Positions 7,908-13,295 of a DNA stretch of 24,255 bases are shown one piece after another. The notes beneath the pieces were generated by a model. That model made no database searches. It had not been told where the DNA came from and was given only the letters and a program-made list of their open reading frames with translations. The translations under genes and the position numbers were made by a program. The DNA comes from JBBQNY01 sp038221545 (GTDB lineage: Bacteria; Pseudomonadota; Gammaproteobacteria; Xanthomonadales; Ahniellaceae), in assembly GCA_038221545.1 (NCBI GenBank), contig JBBRIE010000018.1:1-24255 (forward strand), read 5' to 3'. Within the stretch, counting starts at the first letter, position 1. Every line of letters begins with the position of its first letter.

Positions 7908-8287
7908 CAGTACGTGAACCCTATGCGGATCAATGCGAGCAGCGACGCGAGCACGCCCAGGAATGCGGCGAACTTGACCAGTATCTGCAGGCCCGTTTCC
8001 AGCCAGCGCGTGTGAACGTAATCCTCGATCACGACCTGCAGGCCAAGTTGCGCGTGCCAGAAGAGCGAAATGACGAACGCGGCGAGCAGCAGGCCGTTGA
8101 GCGGCGCCGCGACGAACTCGCGCGCCGTCTCGTAGTCCGCGGAAAGCAGCCCCGTTCCGATCCACACGAACCAGATCGTGAGCGGGATGAGCGCGATCGC
8201 CGTGAGCCGCTGCACCCACCAGTGGTGGACACCCGATCGGGCGGAGCCGAGGCCTCGCGCATCGGCGAGCGGCGTGCGCAGGCTCAT
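7907..8287 (-). CDS. sdhD: Succinate dehydrogenase membrane anchor subunit
   Basis: The product is 126 residues with three membrane segments (about 27-50, 64-86 and 100-122). The haem-ligand histidine is H78 (SLFWHAQLG), equivalent to H71 of E. coli SdhD. The quinone-site Asp-Tyr pair is present in VIEDYVH (D89, Y90), matching D82/Y83 of E. coli. With SdhC it anchors SdhAB, binds haem b and forms the ubiquinone site. The start overlaps the sdhC stop by four bases (ATGA), and the stop overlaps sdhA by one. The N-terminus (about 20 residues) is longer than in E. coli. Confidence 0.93.
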   Translation of the reverse strand: MSLRTPLADARGLGSARSGVHHWWVQRLTAIALIPLTIWFVWIGTGLLSADYETAREFVAAPLNGLLLAAFVISLFWHAQLGLQVVIEDYVHTRWLETGLQILVKFAAFLGVLASLLALIRIGFTY

Positions 8288-8697
8288 GGCGCACCTCCCG
8301 CGAAGAACAGGAACCATGCCAGGCCGATCGTCGCCACGCCAGTGAACGCCATGACTGCGTAGCCGCTGGCGTATGCGTGCCGGATTTCGAAACCGCGTCC
8401 AGCGTCCCAGAAAAGATGCCGGATACCGTTGGCGAAATGAAACGCCAGGCTCACGCCGAGTCCCAGCAGGAGCAACCGCCCCAATGGCGAGGACGCCCAC
8501 GCCATCGCGCGTCCATAGGCGCCATATCCGGATGCCAGCGACACGAGCCAGAGCGCGAGTCCGACGCTGGCCAGGGCCAGCGCCACCCCGGTGGCGCGAT
8601 GCGTGATCGACAACATGGACGTAAGCTGCGGGCGGTAATACGGCCCGATCATGAAAGGCGAAAGCGGTCGTTGCCGCCCTGTTGCAGGAGTGCTCAT
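8284..8697 (-). CDS. sdhC: Succinate dehydrogenase cytochrome b556 subunit
   Basis: The product is 137 residues with three membrane segments (about 35-57, 72-92 and 112-133). The signature SITHRATG is at 30-37 (S30 and R34 correspond to quinone-site S27 and R31 of E. coli). The haem ligand is probably H87 in FHFANGIRHLFWD. It forms the membrane half of complex II with SdhD. It is the first structural gene of the operon. A poly-G run about 11 bases before the ATG is the only ribosome-site candidate. The 88 bases upstream separate it from the SDHAF4-like gene and contain a hairpin. Confidence 0.95.
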   Translation of the reverse strand: MSTPATGRQRPLSPFMIGPYYRPQLTSMLSITHRATGVALALASVGLALWLVSLASGYGAYGRAMAWASSPLGRLLLLGLGVSLAFHFANGIRHLFWDAGRGFEIRHAYASGYAVMAFTGVATIGLAWFLFFAGGAP

Positions 8698-8751
8698 CGA
8701 TTATCGTGCCCCCATTCCCCGTACACGGATGCCGCACCTGCCAATCCGGAA

Positions 8752-8776
8752 TGCCCGTCGCGCGGACACACGGGCA
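8752..8776 (-). other. Hairpin between the SDHAF4-like gene and sdhC
   Basis: Arms TGCCCGT (8770-8776 read on the minus strand) and ACGGGCA (8752-8758) form a 7-bp perfect stem with an 11-base loop. It lies 9 bases after the stop of the small upstream gene and about 55 bases before sdhC. There is no T-tract, so it is more likely a partial terminator or RNA-stability element that sets the ratio of assembly factor to subunits than a full stop. Confidence 0.4.
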
Positions 8777-8785
8777 GACCCGATG

Positions 8786-8938
8786 TCAAAAATCGATGCA
8801 ACGCCCCTTCTTTTCCCAGTCGCCGTAGCGCGTAGGCTCGAGCCCCGCAGGACCCCCGTGCTCGGGCGCTGGACGATCGCCTGCGGCAGGGTGCTCCCGG
8901 GCATCCGCAGGCGCGGGTTCCGGCGTCTTCGTTGTCAT
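8786..8938 (-). CDS. SDHAF4/DUF1674-type succinate dehydrogenase assembly factor (50 residues)
   Basis: This short frame encodes 50 residues and lies 88 bases upstream of sdhC on the same strand. The C-terminus, EPTRYGDWEKKGRCIDF, is nearly identical to the end of mitochondrial SDHAF4 (yeast Sdh8) as I recall it, and is the defining DUF1674 motif. The N-terminal half (residues 2-30) is rich in Pro, Ala and charged residues and probably disordered. In mitochondria SDHAF4 binds flavinylated SdhA, limits damage from its exposed flavin and helps it join SdhB. The same role is inferred here from position and motif. There is no clear Shine-Dalgarno. TAGGCT six bases before the ATG could be a -10 of a leaderless transcript. 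The gene is short enough to be missed by standard length cut-offs. Confidence 0.9.
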   Translation of the reverse strand: MTTKTPEPAPADAREHPAAGDRPAPEHGGPAGLEPTRYGDWEKKGRCIDF

Positions 8939-9049
8939 CGCGACAGCCTACAACCCGGACCCGTCGCGCGCATAGACTCCGGGCGCATGGCCGGACGACC
9001 GCGTTTCCCTTCGAGGGGGGATGCGGCGTCGACATGCGAAACTGGTGTG
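8939..9049. promoter_or_regulatory. Divergent promoter region between the sdh operon and ygfZ
   Basis: This 111-base spacer must hold the start signals for both directions. On the plus strand TAGACT (8973-8978) is a -10 candidate. On the minus strand TAGGCT (8945-8950) lies six bases before the start of the SDHAF4-like gene. Neither has a recognisable TTGACA-like -35 at 16-18 bases. No regulator site was recognised. Shared promoter space would allow complex II and the iron-sulfur factor YgfZ to be controlled together. Confidence 0.4.
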
Positions 9050-9050
9050 A
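9021..9050 (+). other. Nine-codon leader frame coupled to ygfZ
   Basis: A short frame, MRRRHAKLV then TGA, follows a run GAGGGGGG directly before its ATG. Its stop overlaps the chosen ygfZ start as TGATG. It could feed ribosomes into ygfZ by re-initiation, or be chance. The G-run touches the ATG, which is closer than an ideal ribosome site. Confidence 0.25.
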
Positions 9051-9922
9051 TGTCGAGTCCACCTGATGAAATCTCCGGCCGCGTCGATGCCCTCGCGGCC
9101 CTGACGCTCGCGGGCGCGGACGCCGTCGGGTTCGCACAGCGCATTTTCGCCAACGACGTCGCATTGCTCGCGGTCGACCAGTGGCAGTGGAACTGCATCC
9201 TTTCCGCACAGGGCCGGGTACTTTCGCTGTTCCGGCTCTGGCGCAATGCCGAAGAGGGCTTGACGCTCGTGCTGCCGGCATCCGCGCGTGATTCGACCGC
9301 TGCCCTGCTCCGGCGGTACCTGTTGCGGACAAAGGTCGCGCTTGCAGGCCACGAAGGGGCACTGCTGGCGGGAACGCAGCCGCCGGCCGATCCTGTCCCT
9401 CGTGCGCTGCACTCCAGCGACGGTCGGTGGATCGCGTTCGTGGCCGCGAACGACGTGATTCTGAACGGCACGCGCGACGCCTCGGCCGAATGGCAGGCGC
9501 GGGATCTCGCGCAGGGTGTTCCCTGGATCGAGCCGGAAGCTGCCGAGACGTACACGCCCCAGGCGCTGTCGCTTGAACGTCTCGAAGCTTTCAGCGTGCG
9601 CAAGGGCTGCTACCCGGGACAGGAAATCGTCGCGAGGATGCATTTCCTTGGTCAGAACAAGCGCGAGTTGCGCAGGTTCCACTCACCGCTGCCCATCGCA
9701 CCGGGCGCTCCAGTGTTCGCTGCAGACGCCGCGACGCGTGCGCTCGGGAGCGTGGTCATGCGGGGCGGGGAGAGTGTCGGCATGGAGGTATTGGCGGTGG
9801 TCCAGCGCACGACGGACGCATCCTCCTTGCACGCAGGAGAGGCGCCGGGCACCCTGCTGCGAGCGTTGCCGCTTGAGGCCCCACCGATGCCCGCGGCATC
9901 ACCGGGCCTTGCCAAAGCGTAA
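9050..9922 (+). CDS. ygfZ: YgfZ/GcvT-fold protein, iron-sulfur and tRNA-modification factor
   Basis: The product is 290 residues. It has the GcvT-like folate-binding fold and the YgfZ signature KGCYPGQE with Cys187 (about residues 185-192), followed by IVARMHFLGQNKRELRRF. YgfZ helps maintain certain [4Fe-4S] enzymes such as MiaB and is the relative of mitochondrial IBA57, which supports aconitase, lipoyl synthase and complex II. It lies back to back with the sdh operon. The ATG at 9050 places about 21 residues before the conserved GADAVGFAQRIFANDVA block, as is usual. A second in-frame ATG at 8987, eight bases after a TAGACT hexamer, would add 21 residues and could be a leaderless start. Confidence 0.92.
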   Translation: MSSPPDEISGRVDALAALTLAGADAVGFAQRIFANDVALLAVDQWQWNCILSAQGRVLSLFRLWRNAEEGLTLVLPASARDSTAALLRRYLLRTKVALAGHEGALLAGTQPPADPVPRALHSSDGRWIAFVAANDVILNGTRDASAEWQARDLAQGVPWIEPEAAETYTPQALSLERLEAFSVRKGCYPGQEIVARMHFLGQNKRELRRFHSPLPIAPGAPVFAADAATRALGSVVMRGGESVGMEVLAVVQRTTDASSLHAGEAPGTLLRALPLEAPPMPAASPGLAKA

Positions 9923-9936
9923 GGCGGGTGTATTTT
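9909..9936 (+). promoter_or_regulatory. Probable sigma70 promoter of the solute-binding protein-sbcB pair
   Basis: TTGCCA (9909-9914), a 16-base spacer and TATTTT (9931-9936) resemble -35 and -10 elements. The -35 lies inside the end of ygfZ and the stop codon (9920-9922) is in the spacer. The start codon of the next gene follows at 9963, leaving a short leader. An alternative -10, TAGGCT (9938-9943), has no matching -35. Confidence 0.5.
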
Positions 9937-9962
9937 CTAGGCTCCGCCTGCTGGGAACGAAC

Positions 9963-10784
9963 ATGAAATCCGCACTCAACTGTCTCCGCGGCCTTGCATT
10001 GATCGCGGTCCTGGCGGTGTTCACGGCAGGCCCTGTTGCCGCGGCAGAACTCACGCTCGGCGTCGAGCCGCGCTACCCACCCGAACAGATGGCGGGCGAA
10101 TACAAGCCGCTGGTGGATTACCTGTCGCGCGCAACGGGACACACCGTAAAGCTCGTGGTCGCACCGAGCTACCACTCGTACTGGCGCGACCTGCGCGAGA
10201 ACCGCAAGCTCGACATCGTGCTCGAAGATGCCCACTTCGCCGCGTATCGCCATGCCCGCTTCTACTACGTACCGGTGGTGAAGGTTGCCGAGCCCGCGAG
10301 CTTTACCCTCGTCGCAAGCGACCTGCTGGTGGATCCGACCCTGATCACGCTGGTGGGGAAGCGCGTGGTCACGATGCCAAGCCCGAGCCTTGGCTACGCA
10401 GCGCTGACCGAGATGTATCCGAGCCTTACACGCCAGCCGGAGATCGAGTCGCTGGCGAAGTCCTGGAAGGACGGCGTGGAGATCGTGTCCGCCGGCGAGG
10501 CCGAGGCCACGATCCTGCCGACGCCACTGGCACAGCAGTATCCGAACTTCATTCCGGTCGGGACTTCGCGGGACTTCCCGGGTGCGGCGGTGCTGGTCCG
10601 CCCGACCCTGGATCCGAAAATCGTCGGGGCGATCACCACCGCGTTCCTCAAGGCACACGAGGAGCAATCGCTGATCGACTTCAACACCGGACTTTTCATC
10701 AACCAGTGGGTGCGGACGACGGCAGCCGACTACGTGGGGCAGGATGCGATTCTCAAGACGTTCTTCGGCTATCGACCCAATTGA
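9963..10784 (+). CDS. Orphan periplasmic PhnD/SsuA-type solute-binding protein
   Basis: The product is 273 residues with an N-terminal signal peptide: KSALNCLRG, a hydrophobic core to about residue 22, and a probable cut after VAAA (residue 28). There is no lipobox. The mature part has the phosphate/phosphonate-binding fold: LTLGVEPRYPPEQM, YKPLVDYLSRATG, DIVLEDAHFAAYRHA, GKRVVTMPSPSLGYAALTEM and a C-terminal helix with FFGYRP. Such proteins bind phosphonate, phosphite or other anions for ABC importers. No permease or ATPase gene lies nearby, so it may serve a distant transporter or act as a sensor domain alone; the ligand cannot be read from the sequence. The ATG is preceded by a weak GGGA six bases upstream. 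Its stop overlaps the proposed sbcB start. Confidence 0.85.
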   Translation: MKSALNCLRGLALIAVLAVFTAGPVAAAELTLGVEPRYPPEQMAGEYKPLVDYLSRATGHTVKLVVAPSYHSYWRDLRENRKLDIVLEDAHFAAYRHARFYYVPVVKVAEPASFTLVASDLLVDPTLITLVGKRVVTMPSPSLGYAALTEMYPSLTRQPEIESLAKSWKDGVEIVSAGEAEATILPTPLAQQYPNFIPVGTSRDFPGAAVLVRPTLDPKIVGAITTAFLKAHEEQSLIDFNTGLFINQWVRTTAADYVGQDAILKTFFGYRPN

Positions 10785-12256
10785 CTGGAGCGAGGGGCGC
10801 CAAGCCCGCGCCTGACCGATTCATCTGGTTCGACTTCGAAACGTTCGGCAGCGACCCGCGGCGCGATCGGCCCGCCCAGTTCGCCGCGCTGCACACCAAC
10901 GCCGAGCTTGAGCCCATCGAGCCGGCCATTCGTCTGGACTGCGCCCCGGCCGACGATGTTCTGGTCGACCCCTTCGCTACGCTGGTGACGGGGCTCGATC
11001 CGCAGCTGCTGGTCCGCGAAGGGCTCGCCGAACACGCATTCGCCGCGGCCGTCGAGGCTTCCTTCGCGGCGCCGGGTGCGTGCGCAGTCGGCTACAACAC
11101 GATCCGCTTCGACGATGAAGTGGTGCGTCACCTGTTCTGGCGGAATTTCCGCGACCCCTATCGCCGCGAATGGGCCGATGACCGCAGCCGCTGGGACCTC
11201 ATCGACCTGGTGCGCATGTGTTATGCGCTGCGCCCGGCCGGCATGGAATGGCCGATCCGTGAAGACGGCAAGCCCAGCTTCCGGCTCACGGACCTGACCC
11301 GCGCAAACCACATAGAACACGCCGGCGCGCACGATGCACTCGCGGACGTGCATGCCACGCTGGCGCTGGCGCGCCTCATCCGCACGCGCCAGCCGCGCCT
11401 GTTCGACTGGCACCTGGGCGCGCGCGACCGCGACCGCAACCATCGACTGGTCGATCCCCTGCACGCGCAACCGCTGCTGCATGTGTCATCGCGTTATCCG
11501 GCCGAACGCGGCTGCATGGCGATCGTGCTGCCGCTTGCCCTGCTGCCCGATCGGCCGCATGCAGTGGTCGTCTACGATCTGGACACGCCGCCCGACGACC
11601 TGCTCGCCCTGGACGCCGACGCGATTCGCGATCGGGTGTTCACGCCGCGCGGTGACCTGCCCGATGGAATCGCCCGCATCCCGCTCAAGACCATCCACCT
11701 CAACCGTGCGCCTGCACTGGCACCCTTGAGCGTGCTCACCGGGGTCGACACCGGACGCATCGCACTCGACCCGGAACGCTGCATGGACCACTACCGCCGG
11801 ATCGGCGATGTGGCGCCGTTGGCCGCGAAGATACGTGCGGTCATGGCGGAATCGCCGCGTGCGGGCGACGGCGATGCCGACACGGCGCTGTACGACGGCT
11901 TCGTTTCGGCAGGCGACCGGCGGCTCTGCGATCGCGTGCGGCTGCTGGCGCCGCACGAACTCGACGGCCGCAACCTGCCGTTCACAGACCCACGGCTGGC
12001 CGCAATCTTGCCCCGATACCGCGCGCGCAATTTTCCGGATTCGCTCGATGCGGATACGAACGATGCCTGGACCGTGGACGTCGCCGCGCGGTTGTGGCGC
12101 GGCGACCAGACCCGCACTCTCGCAACCTACCCCGCGCGCGTTGCGGCCGCGCGGGCCACGCTCGATGACGGCGATTCACGGCACGCACTGCTGGACACCT
12201 TGCTCGAACGCTCCGCCTGGCAAGCCTCGCGCTTCCCCGAGCACGTCGGCGCCTGA
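10781..12256 (+). CDS. sbcB: Exonuclease I (3'-5' single-strand DNA exonuclease)
   Basis: The product is 491 residues from the TTG at 10781 (E. coli ExoI has 475). The DEDD nuclease motifs are visible: FDFETFG with D18 and E20, then GYNTIRFDDEVVRHLFWRN, then HDALADVHATLALA. The rest matches the SH3-like and helical C-terminal parts (PLKTIHLNRAPALAPL). ExoI degrades single-stranded DNA 3' to 5' in recombination and mismatch repair. No ATG is available near the start. The TTG overlaps the previous stop (TTGA) and puts the nuclease motif at the expected distance from the N-terminus. A GTG at 10706 would add 25 unrelated-looking residues inside the upstream gene. Neither start has a good ribosome site. 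Confidence 0.92.
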   Translation: MTGARGAKPAPDRFIWFDFETFGSDPRRDRPAQFAALHTNAELEPIEPAIRLDCAPADDVLVDPFATLVTGLDPQLLVREGLAEHAFAAAVEASFAAPGACAVGYNTIRFDDEVVRHLFWRNFRDPYRREWADDRSRWDLIDLVRMCYALRPAGMEWPIREDGKPSFRLTDLTRANHIEHAGAHDALADVHATLALARLIRTRQPRLFDWHLGARDRDRNHRLVDPLHAQPLLHVSSRYPAERGCMAIVLPLALLPDRPHAVVVYDLDTPPDDLLALDADAIRDRVFTPRGDLPDGIARIPLKTIHLNRAPALAPLSVLTGVDTGRIALDPERCMDHYRRIGDVAPLAAKIRAVMAESPRAGDGDADTALYDGFVSAGDRRLCDRVRLLAPHELDGRNLPFTDPRLAAILPRYRARNFPDSLDADTNDAWTVDVAARLWRGDQTRTLATYPARVAAARATLDDGDSRHALLDTLLERSAWQASRFPEHVGA

Positions 12257-12272
12257 ATCCCTTTCGGGCACC

Positions 12273-12287
12273 CCGCGAGAACCGCGG
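12273..12287. terminator. Short hairpin in the convergent sbcB/epmA gap
   Basis: The 39 bases between the two convergent stops contain CCGCG, a 5-base loop and CGCGG. It could slow transcription from either side. The stem is short and has no T-tract, so it is a weak candidate. Confidence 0.25.
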
Positions 12288-12295
12288 ATGATGCG

Positions 12296-13264
12296 TCAGG
12301 CAATCGCGGAAGGAAAGGCGATGACATCGCCGATGTCGCTCGATCCGAGCATCGCCATCAACAGGCGATCGACCCCGAGCGCCACGCCGGCGCAATCGGG
12401 AAGCCCGTGCGCGAGCGCCGCCAGCAACCGTTCGTCGTGGGGCGGACAGTGCGTGCCCCGACCCGCGCGCACGGAGCGCTCGCGCAGGAAGCGGGTGCGC
12501 TGCTCCGCCGCGTCGCCCAGTTCGTGGAACCCGTTGGCGATTTCGAGCGGCCCCAGGAACAGCTCGAATCGCTCGGCGACGGGCGGATCGTCGGGCCGTA
12601 TCCGCGCGAGCGCGCACTGGCTTGCGGGGTAGTCGTAGACCAGCATCAGCCGGTTGTTCTCGAAACTGGGCTGGATCAGGTGGGTCATGAGCAGGTCGAG
12701 CCAGTCGTCGCGCGTCAGTCCTTTCGGATCGATGCCGTAGACCACCAGCGGCGCGCGCAGCGTCTGCTCCTCTGCAAGCAATGGATCAATGCCGAGATAG
12801 TCGAGGAACAGCTGCCGATAGCTTGTCTCGCGCACGTTCGCGCGCTTGCGCACGGATGCCAGCGCGCGCTGCACCAGCTCGGCGGTCTCGTCCATCAACC
12901 GGTGATGGTCCCAACCCACGCGATACCACTCGAGCAGGGTGAATTCGTGGTTGTGCTGGCGACCGCTCTCGCCCGCGCGCATCACACGACCGAGCTCGTA
13001 GCAGTCGCCAATGCCTGTTGCCAGCAACCGCTTCATCGCGAACTCCGGGGAAGTCCGCAGCCAACGCGTGCTGCCGTCGCCGGGTCGCGCTTCGATGCTC
13101 GCGATATTCGGGTCGTTGTTGGCGGCACCCGACAGGATCGGGGTCTCCACCTCGAGGACGTTGCGCTGGGCGAAGAAATCGCGGATCAGGCGATTGAGCG
13201 AAGCGCGCGCACGCAGCGCGGCATCGGTGGCCGAAGGCCGCCATTCCACGCTAATGTTCGCCAT
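12296..13264 (-). CDS. epmA: Elongation factor P lysine ligase EpmA (GenX/PoxA)
   Basis: The product is 322 residues (E. coli 325), a class II lysyl-tRNA synthetase catalytic core without the anticodon domain. Motif 2 is seen around TSPEFAMKRLL, ELGRVMRAGE and HNHEFTLLEWYR. Motif 3 is SGVALG-like, here DCAGVALGVDRLLMAML. EpmA attaches beta-lysine, made by EpmB, to a conserved Lys of EF-P, so that ribosomes pass proline runs. The start MANISVEWRPS is chosen because the family begins about ten residues before the first helix; an upstream ATG would add 17 residues. It follows ligA after 31 bases and is probably the last gene of smc-zipA-ligA-epmA. Neither EF-P nor EpmB is in the window. Confidence 0.93.
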   Translation of the reverse strand: MANISVEWRPSATDAALRARASLNRLIRDFFAQRNVLEVETPILSGAANNDPNIASIEARPGDGSTRWLRTSPEFAMKRLLATGIGDCYELGRVMRAGESGRQHNHEFTLLEWYRVGWDHHRLMDETAELVQRALASVRKRANVRETSYRQLFLDYLGIDPLLAEEQTLRAPLVVYGIDPKGLTRDDWLDLLMTHLIQPSFENNRLMLVYDYPASQCALARIRPDDPPVAERFELFLGPLEIANGFHELGDAAEQRTRFLRERSVRAGRGTHCPPHDERLLAALAHGLPDCAGVALGVDRLLMAMLGSSDIGDVIAFPSAIA

Positions 13265-13295
13265 GGATGAACCGTCCCGCGGGAAGCAAAACGCA

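Noticed and set aside
5751..8015. Long plus-strand frame opposite sdhB and sdhA
   Set aside because: It shadows two certain enzymes, has no recognisable domain and would need to overlap them completely.
8698..8709. GATAAT just before sdhC as a -10
   Set aside because: It ends only two bases from the ATG, too close even for a leaderless transcript.
8784..8789. TTGACA on the minus strand as a -35 for sdhC
   Set aside because: No -10-like hexamer lies 15-19 bases downstream, and it overlaps the stop of the small upstream gene.
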